DNA of 64,000 nt from the NCBI GenBank assembly GCA_050010195.1, contig JBEKLM010000011.1:34753-98752 (forward strand), written 5' to 3'. The position numbers and the translations under genes are program-made. The DNA comes from Palsa-1439 sp050010195 (GTDB lineage: Bacteria > Verrucomicrobiota > Verrucomicrobiia > Palsa-1439). Below the pieces are notes generated by a model. That model made no database searches. It saw nothing but the letters and a program-made list of their open reading frames with translations, and was not told where the DNA came from. Below, in pieces: positions 44,919-54,200 of this stretch (position 1 is its first letter; each line of letters opens with the position of its first letter).

Positions 44919-45611
44919 CTATTTCCTTGGCAGCTTGGGTGGAAATGGCAGACGCGGACGATCCTTTGCTGAAACCGCCGGTGCACTCTGCAACCCCGCC
45001 GTCATGAAGGCCACCATTTCGCGCATCACAACCTCGTGTAGTTGCGGGTTCCGCATTCCCGGTATCTCGCCCGCGCGCATCGAAAACATTAACAACCCGC
45101 CCATCGCGAACATGGTGCGCATGTGAAGCAAATCCTCCGGCAGGTCCGGCAGCGCGCGCCGGAGAGCCGCAATGAACACCCTCATCCCCGGCTCAAGCTC
45201 CTTGTGGATCGCGGCATGAAGAAACGGCGGCGGCATGAAAAGATTGCGTGCCAGAAACAGTTGGAAAGCGGGATGTTCAAGCCCCGACTCGAAGGGGGGG
45301 CGGATCATGCATTCCACAATTCTCTCCACAGGCAAGGGTTTGCCGTCCGACCTCGCTTCGGCTTTCTGAAGCAGCCGCAGCCTTTCAGCATTTGTGGGGC
45401 GGAAGCGCCGCATGAAAGTTTCCACGTAGAGCGCCTCTTTCGAGCCGAAGTGATAGGTCGCCGCCCCCAGGTTGACCCCGGCTTCCTCCGCCAGCGTGCG
45501 CATCCCCACTCCGTCGTAGCCGTGCACGCCAAAAAGCCGTTCGGCCGCGTCCAACAGCCGCTCCGCCGTCTCCCGCTCGTCAACGGGCTGAGCAATGGGC
45601 TTCCTTTTCAT
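44919..45611 (-). CDS. TetR-family (CecR-like) repressor of the efflux operon
   Basis: A 230-residue regulator. The N-terminal HTH is clear: AERLLDAAERLFGVHGYDGV, MRTLAEEAGVNLGAATYHFG, SKEALYVETFMRRF. The helical ligand domain, with TNAERLRLLQKAE after the HTH, resembles CecR/DUF1956-type members, which often govern MFP/ABC exporters. It is first in the operon tetR - OMF - adaptor - ATPase - permease, with gaps of 7, 19, -4 and 2 bases. The palindromic promoter upstream suggests repression of its own operon, relieved by a ligand. Confidence 0.9.
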   Translation of the reverse strand: MKRKPIAQPVDERETAERLLDAAERLFGVHGYDGVGMRTLAEEAGVNLGAATYHFGSKEALYVETFMRRFRPTNAERLRLLQKAEARSDGKPLPVERIVECMIRPPFESGLEHPAFQLFLARNLFMPPPFLHAAIHKELEPGMRVFIAALRRALPDLPEDLLHMRTMFAMGGLLMFSMRAGEIPGMRNPQLHEVVMREMVAFMTAGLQSAPAVSAKDRPRLPFPPKLPRK

Positions 45612-45849
45612 GGTTCATAATAATACATACGTATGAATCATATGTCAAGCCGGCTTCTCAGAATGTTGAGGGACGAAAGGACCCGGGCGGTGCCGCCGCT
45701 TTCTTGATCGAGGCAAACATCGTCGTCGCGGGCGACCGGGGGACCTCTTCGTGGAGGCTACGTGCCCAACCCTCCGCACGATGACCCGATTTCGTTTACG
45801 TTGACCCTCCCACTCGCTCTCTGAGCCACATCAGGCCCGGGCGCACTGC
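45612..45849. other. Upstream region of the efflux operon
   Basis: Contains the efflux promoter/operator (45620-45648). A diverged copy of a short sequence around 45718-45762 resembles the regions at 46789-46822 and 49918-49953 downstream of the EF-hand genes. No supported gene. Confidence 0.4.
45620..45648 (-). promoter_or_regulatory. Efflux-operon promoter with TetR-type operator in the spacer
   Basis: Read on the minus strand: TTGACA (45648-45643), a 17-base spacer and TATTAT (45625-45620), a near-consensus promoter. The spacer contains the palindrome CATACGTATG (45626-45635). The -10 box ends nine bases before the tetR ATG, so the transcript may be leaderless or nearly so. Confidence 0.75.
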
Positions 45850-45865
45850 ATTACATTTCTGTAAT
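45850..45865. promoter_or_regulatory. CusR/CopR-type box, copy a
   Basis: ATTACA-TTTC-TGTAAT: symmetric arms with a four-base gap. It lies 61 bases before the GTG of the small reading frame at 45927, which has a perfect AGGAGG. Confidence 0.55.
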
Positions 45866-45926
45866 CCTGCCGACACAGCCGCTGTCATCGTGGCGAGGTT
45901 CCACTTAAGCAGAGAGGAGGAGATCA

Positions 45927-46304
45927 GTGGGCCTGAAAAACACCATGACAGCTTGCAAATTCAAATCCGGCTGGAAGTGGCCATTGGTCTTGCTCGCAGC
46001 GCGCGCTTCCGGTTGGGTGGGGCGGTCAGTTTCGTCAGGATCTCACGCCACCAATGCCGCGATTGCGTTTCGCGCACGGCCAGTCGTAACGTCGGTCTCC
46101 CTCGCGCCCGCCAAAAAGCCACTCTACAGTGTCCAGCAGCCGCTCTGTCGTTGGAAAGCGATTTCTGCTTCACGATTCAATAATCCGGCGGTCCTGGTTT
46201 ATACCGGCGACGCGATCGTGGTCGACTTTGTTCGCTCGCCTTCATGGTTCGCAGCAACCGCACCGTTGCTTCATCGCGGGTCAACACTCCGAATTCAATC
46301 CTGA
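45927..46304 (+). CDS. Possible small exported protein, unrecognised
   Basis: A 125-residue reading frame. In its favour: a perfect AGGAGG (45915-45920) six bases before the GTG start, a CusR/CopR-type box 61 bases upstream, and an N-terminus with a basic stretch followed by a hydrophobic run (WKWPLVLLAARAS) that could be a signal. Against it: no recognisable domain, an unusual residue mix, and an overlap of 128 bases with a plausible reading frame on the other strand (46177-46506). It may be a decayed gene or only the 5' portion may be real. Confidence 0.3.
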   Translation: MGLKNTMTACKFKSGWKWPLVLLAARASGWVGRSVSSGSHATNAAIAFRARPVVTSVSLAPAKKPLYSVQQPLCRWKAISASRFNNPAVLVYTGDAIVVDFVRSPSWFAATAPLLHRGSTLRIQS

Positions 46305-46506
46305 GAACATGGAACCCGTCCGTGCCGCCTTTTCCCAAGACGACATATGTCCACTGATCGAATAACAGCCCCTCTGCAACTGTTCCAAGCGTGGTCTCCG
46401 CGTCGTCCGCGAACCATTCCACTTCCTTGCCGATGATTGGCTCGAGGAAGACGTTCGCGGTCAGCAAACGATCAAACCGTGCTCCAGGTATGCTGTTTAT
46501 AGTCAT
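46177..46506 (-). CDS. Hypothetical small protein
   Basis: A 109-residue reading frame beginning with the ATG at 46506 (MTINSIPGARFDRLL), preceded by AGGG very close to the start. The middle reads like a folded domain: KEVEWFADDAETTLGTVAEG, WTYVVLGKGGTDGFHVL, DEATVRLLRTM. I have the impression of similar small uncharacterised verrucomicrobial proteins with an E-W-F/Y-x-D-D motif, but cannot name a family. The last 20 residues are basic and may be read-through after a lost stop. It overlaps a weaker reading frame on the plus strand. Confidence 0.4.
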   Translation of the reverse strand: MTINSIPGARFDRLLTANVFLEPIIGKEVEWFADDAETTLGTVAEGLLFDQWTYVVLGKGGTDGFHVLRIEFGVLTRDEATVRLLRTMKASEQSRPRSRRRYKPGPPDY

Positions 46507-46876
46507 AGCCCTATGTGGCACGCAGCACCAACGAGAACAATCGGCTGATATCCTTTCTTGTGTCGGCAAACGTGGTTCTTCAACCCAACCGCAACGACTC
46601 GCCATTCTGCTCAAAGCTGTCGAACTGGGCACGGACCGGGAACTGCTCCCGCATCGTCTTCCAAAATCGCTTGGATCTCGGCCGGAGCCATTGGGTGCCG
46701 CGGGGCCTCGTGAAGCGCAAGCACACCGGCCATCTGCCGGTCAGAACAATGGCGTTCTGTCTCCAGATCCTGGTAATGCCCGGTGACATCATCGTCGCGG
46801 GTGACCTCTTCGTGGAGGCTAAGAGGACCCCCACTCTGGAGGCCTCGCCCCCGGTTCACACCGCGACAGTTGGCAT
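46507..46876. other. Intergenic region downstream of the first EF-hand gene
   Basis: About 370 bases with no supported gene. The segment next to the EF-hand stop (about 46789-46876) resembles the segment just past the second EF-hand gene's stop (about 49918-50012), indicating that the duplication carried downstream sequence. Confidence 0.45.
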
Positions 46877-47203
46877 TCAGAAGCTCACCGTTGAGCCCTG
46901 AGTTTTGACAGACGGTTCAACTCCCCCCCAACCCCCCGGAGGTGGTGGGAACAACTCATCCCAGGTCAGTTTGCCGTAGCCGTTCTTATCGAGCGACTTC
47001 AACGCCGCCGGCGCATTGGCGATCTCGTTCGAATCGATGACACCGTCATGGTTGGCCTCCAATACCGCAAACACGCGTGACGGTGGGGGAGGCAGTCTGT
47101 TCGTGCCGGTGAAGACAAGGTTCGTACCGCCGTCGTCTTGGGCCAGTACCGTAAGCATTGACATTCCAAGCGTCAGCACAATCGTGGGAACTGTTCCTTT
47201 CAT
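46877..47203 (-). CDS. Secreted EF-hand protein, one EF-hand pair
   Basis: A 108-residue exported protein: signal peptide (about 1-21, ending MLTVLAQ), a Pro-rich stretch (LPPPPSRVF) and a pair of EF-hand loops, EANHDGVIDSNEI and DKNGYGKLTWDEL. The first loop keeps Asp/Asn/Asp at metal positions with a Glu at position 12. The second has Asp, Asn and Glu with Tyr where Asp is usual. Predicted periplasmic or extracellular Ca2+ binder of unknown function; a paralogue with two pairs is at 50013. A CusR/CopR-type box lies about 100 bases upstream. Confidence 0.85.
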   Translation of the reverse strand: MKGTVPTIVLTLGMSMLTVLAQDDGGTNLVFTGTNRLPPPPSRVFAVLEANHDGVIDSNEIANAPAALKSLDKNGYGKLTWDELFPPPPGGWGGVEPSVKTQGSTVSF

Positions 47204-47304
47204 ACCGTTACTCCTCTCGATTGTTTGTTATCTGGAGTTGGCATTCCTCCGTCTGTTCGAGACTTAATGAACACAACCACCATGACAAGAAGACATGCGG
47301 CCGC

Positions 47305-47320
47305 ATTACAGAAACGTCAT
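47305..47320 (-). promoter_or_regulatory. CusR/CopR-type box, copy b
   Basis: ATTACA-GAAA-CGTCAT, 101 bases upstream of the EF-hand start at 47203. The spacing is nearly the same as for copies c, d and e. Confidence 0.6.
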
Positions 47321-47436
47321 CGGAGCGCCGAGCAGATTGGCGCGCCGACAATTGAGATTGGACCGTGCCAATTGCTCCCTTACCATCGGCTAGACGGGTA
47401 GTCTGACTGCCGTGATTTTTTTGATTGCATAGACCC

Positions 47437-49860
47437 CTACTGGACGGGTTCGAGGATGACGAAACCGGTTTGATTCGTGCCCGGGAAGTACCCCGCACCG
47501 GAGTTGTCGATTTGCAGGAGCGAGCCACCGAGTTTGACGGTCTTGCCAACGGCCGCATTCAAGAAGCCGCCGCTGAATTGCCCGGTCATTGGGTTGATTT
47601 TCAATGTCAGTTGATCGCTGCCGGTTGGTGATACCGTGACGTTGCCACTCGCGGTAATGACCACACTCTTGACGAGGTTGCTCTCCAGATTGCCGCCGCC
47701 CAAGGTCAACTGTCCGCTCGCTGCGATCGACGGGCCTCCCGCTTTCGGCGAGACGTAAATCCCGCCAGTCAACGTGGGTGCCGTCGTGAATCCGTCAGGA
47801 TAATCATGATCCGTTGTCCCGGACGGCTTGAACCAGTTCACAGTCGCAGAGAGAGTGTCGTTGGTCGCAAAGGATATCAAGCCGAGGCACGAACCCTGAT
47901 TCTTGTACAAGGAAGCGTATAGCGGCCAAGTACCATACCCCGAGACAGGGACCATGCTGCTGATTTTCGTACCATCGCCAAGCACACCGCTCATTTGTCC
48001 ACTGCCGGTTGTCGAAACGGTCAACGTCCCATAGCCGAATCCCTGCGGAACGGTCGGGTCACCGTCGTCAACGGGCTCCAGGACGTACGTGTATCGCCCC
48101 GCCCACGGGCACGGGTTGAGACGAGTGAACACAGCCAAATCCGCCAGAAGATCGGAGGTAAATGTGCCGTCCGAAACTGTTCCCACGATCTGATCTGTCT
48201 CATTGCTCTCTGTCAACAAGTGCAGGATGACATTCAACGAAGTCAGATTCTTGCGCGCCACGGTGTTCGTCGCATTGCCGGACGTATCAAACACTCCCTT
48301 GAATGTGGAGTCCGTACCACCGATCGCCAGACGCGCCGCAAAGGCCCCGGTCTTGCTGAGGGCGAGGCTGATGAAGCCGGAGCTTGCCTGCGAGGGCGAG
48401 TCGGCTTGCAACACGAGGCCATTGTACGTCCCAAGAAGAAAACTCCCGTACACAAGGGATTGTTGCGTTACTGTGAAAGTTTTGCCTTCAACGTCAATTG
48501 TGCCGGTGCGCGCGGTGCCGTTGGTATTGGCCGCCACGGAATAGGAGACCGTCCCACTGCCCAGTCCGTTGGTGCTGGAGGTGATCGTGATCCAATCCAC
48601 CATACTGGTTGCTGTCCAGGGGCAGTTGGTGTTGCCGGGGGTGATGGTGAAGGTCCCGCTGTCGTCGCTGCCGGGAAGCGTCACATGAGTGGGAGAGAGC
48701 GTATAAGTGCATGGCTGCACAAGTGTGAAGACGGTGCCAGCGTCATCAGTCCCCCCGGCAAAGGTTGTGCCGTAGAAATTGCTCACGTTGCCTTGAACCA
48801 GACCGGCCTCGGGGTTGGCGCCATTAGTGCCCCCAAAACTCTGTAGCGTCGTCAGCGCGCCGCCCGAACTGATCTTGAATACAGTACCATCACCGGCGCT
48901 GCCCCCAGCACTGGTTGTACCGTAGAAATAGCCGTCACTGCCGATTATCAGACCCGCTTCGGGGTACCCGCCGTCGGCCCCGCCTGTGAAGTTATATAGT
49001 GTCGACAACACCCCCGTCGTGGTCACTTGGAACACCGTGCCCGAGCCGTAGTCGCCGCCGGCGAAAGTGGTTCCGTAGAAACGCTTGTTGCTGCCCTCGA
49101 TAAGACTGGCCATCGGGTAGCCGCCATCACTGCCGCCGGTGAATTCATACACGGTACGCAGCATCCCTGTGGATGTAATCGAAAACACGGTGCCAGCGCC
49201 GTTGGAATACCCTCCGCCATAGGTCATCCCATAGAAATTGCTGTCGGTGCCCAAAACGAGCCCCGCCACCGGGTTCGCGCCATTGGTGCCACCGCTGAAG
49301 CCATGCAGCGTTGTTAGCGTACCCTCCGGGCTGATTTTGAATACCGTGCCCACGTTGCTTACTCCTCCGCTATAGGTCGTCCCGTAGAAATAGTTGTCGT
49401 TGCCTTCGACAAGTCCACTATATGGTTCCGCGCCGTCAGAATAACTGCTGAATCTGTACAGCGTCGTCAGATTGCCGTACGAGTCGATTGTGAACACGGT
49501 CCCCACGCTCTTCTCCAGTCCTCCGGAAAAGGTTGTCCCGTAGAAATTACCGTTACTGCCCAGGACAAGCGCTCCCCGCGGCTGTGCACCATCGAGGCCA
49601 TCGGTGAAACTATACAGTGTTGTCAACGTCCCCTCCGCGCTAATTTGGAATACTGTGCCCGCGCCGTACAACCCTCCGCCGTACGTAACTCCGTAGAGAT
49701 TGCTGTCACCACCTTGGACAAGTGCGCTGGGAGGCTCGGCGCCGTCCGAGCCGCCGATGAAGCTATACAACGTTGTGAGCGTGGTTGCGCCGGTCTTGCC
49801 GGGAAGGCCAGTCAACACCAAGAGCGTAGTCAGAGTGAGTAGAAGGCGTCGTTTCTTCAT
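47437..49860 (-). CDS. GloVer-repeat secreted protein with BACON-like domain
   Basis: About 807 residues. After the signal peptide (MKKRRLLLTLTTLLVLTGL...) come about nine GloVer-type repeats of roughly 38-41 residues with the pattern LYSFTGG-S-DGA-P-AGLV-GSD-NFYGTT-GG-GTVF. They are expected to form a beta-propeller or solenoid. A BACON-like domain follows (CTYTLSPTHVTLPGSDDSGT...NCPWTATSMVDWI), then a long beta-rich C-terminal region. GloVer repeats are known mainly from Gloeobacter and Verrucomicrobiota; their function is unknown. The ATG at 49860 with an upstream AAGGA is chosen over earlier in-frame starts. It lies downstream of the EF-hand gene at 50013 and may share box c. Confidence 0.87.
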   Translation of the reverse strand: MKKRRLLLTLTTLLVLTGLPGKTGATTLTTLYSFIGGSDGAEPPSALVQGGDSNLYGVTYGGGLYGAGTVFQISAEGTLTTLYSFTDGLDGAQPRGALVLGSNGNFYGTTFSGGLEKSVGTVFTIDSYGNLTTLYRFSSYSDGAEPYSGLVEGNDNYFYGTTYSGGVSNVGTVFKISPEGTLTTLHGFSGGTNGANPVAGLVLGTDSNFYGMTYGGGYSNGAGTVFSITSTGMLRTVYEFTGGSDGGYPMASLIEGSNKRFYGTTFAGGDYGSGTVFQVTTTGVLSTLYNFTGGADGGYPEAGLIIGSDGYFYGTTSAGGSAGDGTVFKISSGGALTTLQSFGGTNGANPEAGLVQGNVSNFYGTTFAGGTDDAGTVFTLVQPCTYTLSPTHVTLPGSDDSGTFTITPGNTNCPWTATSMVDWITITSSTNGLGSGTVSYSVAANTNGTARTGTIDVEGKTFTVTQQSLVYGSFLLGTYNGLVLQADSPSQASSGFISLALSKTGAFAARLAIGGTDSTFKGVFDTSGNATNTVARKNLTSLNVILHLLTESNETDQIVGTVSDGTFTSDLLADLAVFTRLNPCPWAGRYTYVLEPVDDGDPTVPQGFGYGTLTVSTTGSGQMSGVLGDGTKISSMVPVSGYGTWPLYASLYKNQGSCLGLISFATNDTLSATVNWFKPSGTTDHDYPDGFTTAPTLTGGIYVSPKAGGPSIAASGQLTLGGGNLESNLVKSVVITASGNVTVSPTGSDQLTLKINPMTGQFSGGFLNAAVGKTVKLGGSLLQIDNSGAGYFPGTNQTGFVILEPVQ

Positions 49861-50012
49861 CAGCGGTTTTCCTTGTTTGTGCATTTCAACTTGGGTCCAT
49901 ATTTGAACTTTCGTTCTGCCGCGAACGCGGGTGACCGGGGCCCCCTTCATGGAGGCTAGGCCGTCCCTCTAGGGAAACCTTTCTCCCGGTCTACACCGCG
50001 TGCAATCGGGCT

Positions 50013-50552
50013 TCAGAAGTTCACACTCGACCCTTGGGGTACGCCAGGCGGCGAACCGCCATCCTGTTGGCCCAGCGGGCCGCTCGGACGAGGCCCCATA
50101 TACTCGTCAGGCGTTAGCTTGCCGTCGCCCCTCTTATCGAGCGTCTTCAAAGCCGCTGACGCGTTGGCGATCTCATTGGAATCAATGATCCCGTCATGGT
50201 TGGCATCGAGCGCCGTGACAATGGGCAGGGGCGGCGGACCGTCTCCCCCCTTGTCACCCGCCGGTAGATCGCTCGGACGAGGCCCCCAATACTCGTCGGG
50301 GGTCAGCTTGCCGTCACCCCTTTTATCGAGCGTCTTCAGGGCTGCCGACGCGTTGGCGATCTCATTGGAATCAATGATGCCGTCGTGGTTGGTATCGAGT
50401 GCCGTGACCAAGAGTGGCAGCGGAGGCGGTTGGTGGGTGCCGTTGGGATCGCCGAGGGGCGGGCCGCCGGAGGGAGGCCCTCCATCGTCTTGGGCTGTTG
50501 CTCCAAGCGCCAACAAGCCGAATGCCAGTACGGCGATAATAATGCTCTTCAT
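50013..50552 (-). CDS. Secreted EF-hand protein, two EF-hand pairs
   Basis: A 179-residue exported protein. The signal peptide (MKSIIIAVLAFGLLALGATAQ) is followed by a Gly/Pro-rich segment and two nearly identical EF-hand pairs: DTNHDGIIDSNEI / DKRGDGKLTPDEY and DANHDGIIDSNEI / DKRGDGKLTPDEY. Each ends in an MGPRPS or WGPRPS spacer. The DNA of the two units (about 50100-50225 and 50285-50410) is highly similar, pointing to recent internal duplication. ATG 50552 is used because the signal peptide starts there. It probably shares a transcript with the GloVer gene and carries a CusR/CopR-type box 99 bases upstream. Confidence 0.88.
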   Translation of the reverse strand: MKSIIIAVLAFGLLALGATAQDDGGPPSGGPPLGDPNGTHQPPPLPLLVTALDTNHDGIIDSNEIANASAALKTLDKRGDGKLTPDEYWGPRPSDLPAGDKGGDGPPPLPIVTALDANHDGIIDSNEIANASAALKTLDKRGDGKLTPDEYMGPRPSGPLGQQDGGSPPGVPQGSSVNF

Positions 50553-50651
50553 AAGACTACTCCGTTCTATTGTTTCTATCTGGGGGACTAGCCCTTCAGA
50601 TGTTCTACCGATATTGAACGCTGTCATCGTGACAAGACGACAAGAGGCCCC

Positions 50652-50667
50652 ATTACAAAAACGTCAT
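50652..50667 (-). promoter_or_regulatory. CusR/CopR-type box, copy c
   Basis: ATTACA-AAAA-CGTCAT, 99 bases upstream of the EF-hand start at 50552. Confidence 0.6.
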
Positions 50668-50744
50668 CCGGTACTAGAAACGGGCGAAACCCCTCGATTA
50701 AACGGTGAGTACCTCTCCCCCGGAATCCATCAAGGCCGACGGCA

Positions 50745-51260
50745 TTAAGACTGCCCCCCGCCTTTTCCCTCCTGGGTGAATTGCGCACTGGGGCTGGTGG
50801 TTGCGTCGCCGCACGAGAAGTGCCACTTAGCATTTCCAGATTTTTCGGCCTTGGCCGTGTAGGTTAATGTTGGGTCGGCTGCGAATCTCTCGTTGCCGAT
50901 CAAGTGAACCACGCTCAACTGCACCGATTCCCCGGGCGACCGGATCGTCGTATCCGTCAATCCATCGTTCGCCCAGGCGTCTTGCCACGAACCGTTCTTC
51001 AATGTGGCTTTGATTGTCCACAAGCCAGTCTTCTTGTTGTAACTCGGCTGGCAGTTACCGTAGTCATTGATGCTGTGGCCCTTTCCATTTGCATCCACAG
51101 TGAATTGCCCCTGTGCCCCGCCGACATTCAGAGTAACCAGCTTGTTCGCAGGCTAGAGTTAGCACCGAGATCGAGTATCGCTCTCAGGTCACAAGCGTCT
51201 GCGTTGGCCTTGGCGGAGTTTAACTTCACCCGCATCCCGCGACAAATCCACATCTTCACG
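50745..51260 (-). pseudogene. Frameshifted copy of the S53-peptidase C-terminal domain
   Basis: On the minus strand an upstream frame reads MRVKLNSAKANADACDLRAI, resembling LQVNLDFAKTNSDSCTLEGM of the adjacent peptidase. After a one-base shift near 51140 the next frame reads ANKLVTLNVGGAQ and GLWTIKATLKNGSWQDAWA, then LTYTAKAEKSGNAK, matching the peptidase's last 100 residues (TLDVGGAEV, GLWTVKATLKKGSWQDAWA, LNYTAKAGKSGTAR). A Cys-containing tail (WHFSCGD) extends beyond the peptidase's end. It is a partial tandem duplicate, now broken; it could also be a decayed relative whose longer tail shows the ancestral C-terminus. Confidence 0.75.
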
Positions 51261-51293
51261 TCGGCCGTGCCTGTACGAAAGAGTTGATCTGGT

Positions 51294-54200
51294 CTACCTT
51301 GCGGTTCCCGATTTGCCGGCTTTGGCCGTGTAGTTCAACAATTGGTCAGCCACAAATGCTTCGTTGTCGATCAAAAGAATCACCTGCAATTGCACAAATA
51401 CTCCTGGCGATGGGATGGTGGCATTTACCAATCCTTGTCCGGCCCACGCGTCCTGCCACGAACCCTTCTTCAAAGTGGCTTTGACTGTCCACAAGCCGTT
51501 CTCCTCGTTAAAAGTCCGCTCACTGAAAGTGCTTTGGCCATTGTGCGCACTGCCGCCTTTGCTCGGCAGGGTGAAGGACACCTCCGCGCCGCCGACATCC
51601 AGTGTCGCCGGCTTGCCGGCGAAACTGTAATCCGCCGGCAGCTCGAACATGCCTTCCAAAGTGCAGCTGTCGGAGTTGGTCTTGGCGAAGTCCAAGTTCA
51701 CCTGCAGCTTGGTGATCCGCATCTGGCAGGCTACCGCCACGGTCAGATCGCTATTGGTCGAAGCCTGCCCGTCGCTGACCGTCACGCTCGCGCTGTACGG
51801 CCCGCACTCGTTGGTATACACGTGCTCGACCGTGCCGATCGTGGAATTGGTGCGGTCGCCATCGCCAAACACCCACTGATACTGTAGGGAGTCGCCATCG
51901 ACGTCGGTGGCCGAAACGCTGAACATGATCGGCTCACCGACCAGCACAACGGCGGTGCTCCCAACTTGCAGCAGGGCATTGGTCACGGACAACCCCGCGG
52001 TGATCTGCGGTGGGAGGTTGGTTGGTATCATCGCATTCAAAACCGCATGCACCACTTGCGTTGCGGTGTTCATATTGGCGCTGTCGTCGGTCGCAATCAC
52101 CGTGATCGTGTTGGTTCCGGAATTCAGCGTGAACGCCGCCGACCAGTTGGTTCCCGCCACGGACGCGGCGGCGCCATTGACGGTCACGCCGTTAATCCCG
52201 CTGGCGTCACTCGCCAGACCGGTGACGGTGATGGCCGCATTTGTGAACACCTGATAGTCAGTGGGACTGAGTACAATCAACGTCGGCGGCGTGGTATCAG
52301 AAGGCGCATTGGTGGTGCCCGTCCCCGTCAACGAATTGGTGACATTGCCGCCGTTACTGCTAAACACCACGTTGCCAGTGAAGTCGACGGGGCTTGGCGG
52401 CGTGAAGCTAACAACGACGTTGGCCGAACCAGAGCCTGGCACACTGAAAGAATTGCCCGACAGCACGGCGAACGGCTCGCCACCGGACGTCGCAGTTCCC
52501 GTCAGCGTCACCCCACCGGTGTTGGTCACCACAAACGTGGCGAGTGCCGTTGTGCCGGTAGTTAGCGTACCGAAATCGTAGTTCGCCGGGCTGACACCGA
52601 GTTGCGCCGGGGCAAGAACGGTGGTCGTCACGGTGGCGGTGTTGTTGGCCGGATTCGGGTCAGATTGGTCAGCAGAGACGGTGACAATACTCGTGATCAC
52701 TCCGGTTACAGTCGGAATCACCACGAGTTGCACAGTGGCCGTCGCGTTTGCCGATAGTGAGCCAAGCGCACAGTTCACGCCTCCACCAACGTAGGAGCTG
52801 GTTCCTTGACTTGAGGTGGTTGAGACATATGTCACAGTGGCCGGCAGCGAGTCCGTGACGGTGACACTGGTGGCTGTGGCCGGACCATTGTTGATTACCG
52901 TGATCGTATAGGTCAGATCTTCATCCAGCACGACCGGATCGGGTGAACCGGTCATGGCCACAGACAAGTCGGCGCCGGACGGGTTGGCGAGGGCGTTGAT
53001 CAGATCGCTACCGTTCGGCGCGCCCCAGCCGGTGCAGAGGTCGTAGCCGGTAACGGCCAAAAACTGGTTGCGACTGGCGATCCATTCGTTATTGCCGGTG
53101 GTGATGTCGTGAAAATCAGACGAATAATTCGCGCCCTGGCCGATTGCGTAGATGGCCGGGTTAATAAAACCAACTGTTGACTGACCGTTGGCTACGGCTT
53201 GTTGATTGGCCAAAGCGACGAAACTTGCCCACAACGGCGTTGCGCAACTGGTGCCGACAACTGTTTCCTGTTGTCCGTTGTCAGCTACGATTGAAACGTT
53301 ATCAGCGACCATGGCGACATCGGGAACGTTTCGCATGGTCGTTGAACCTTGGTTGGATGACATGGTGATACCCTGTTGCCAGCTGGGGATTGAGTAGAGG
53401 GTGCTGATCCCGCCGCTGCTGCCGAGAAAACCTCTATCGCTATAGACAAAGCCCATGTTCCACACGGTTTCGGATACATAGGAGCCGCCCGGACCAGTGG
53501 TCGTCAAGGTCGTCCCGCCAACCTGTGTGATGTGAGGGTCATCCGACGGAAACTCTGAGGATGTATCACCGACAAAGGCATCACTGTCACCCGAAGCATT
53601 GAAGAAGGACTGGCCCTGTGCTGCCATTTGTTGGAAAAGCTGATCAGCCGTTGTGTCGGGGCCACCGCCCCACCCCCAGGAACAACTGAGTTGCTTCGCC
53701 AGATTGTCCGATACCATTTGGCTCAGGACATCGTCCGGGGTGCCAGTGGGCCCGGCTTCATAGACGATCACTTCGGATAGCCCCGGTGCCATTGAAATGG
53801 CCATTTCGATATCCAAAGCCACCTCGGCGTTGCCGCTATCAGGGCCGGTGGTCGGTGTCCCGTCGAACCCATCCAGCAATACATTCTTCAGGGTGACGCT
53901 GGACAATCCGTTGGTGGCCTCGTAGGCAGTGATATCATTCGCGTAGTATCCGTCAAACTCCACCAGACCGACCGCTTGCCCGGAGCCGGTGAGTGCGACA
54001 CCCGGCGCGTAGGCCGCCCGGAAATCCTTTCCCATGTAGCTGCCGTCTGGCCCGGAGCCGGACTTTGGAGTTGCGTTCTGTGCTTGTCCCCTGCGACTAC
54101 GATGAAGCCTCGGATGAGCGAGGGTATAATTGTCCAACCCGCTGATATGAAGAACAGGAGCAGAGAGATTGAGCGATGGCTCAACATCCGGCCCGTAGAA

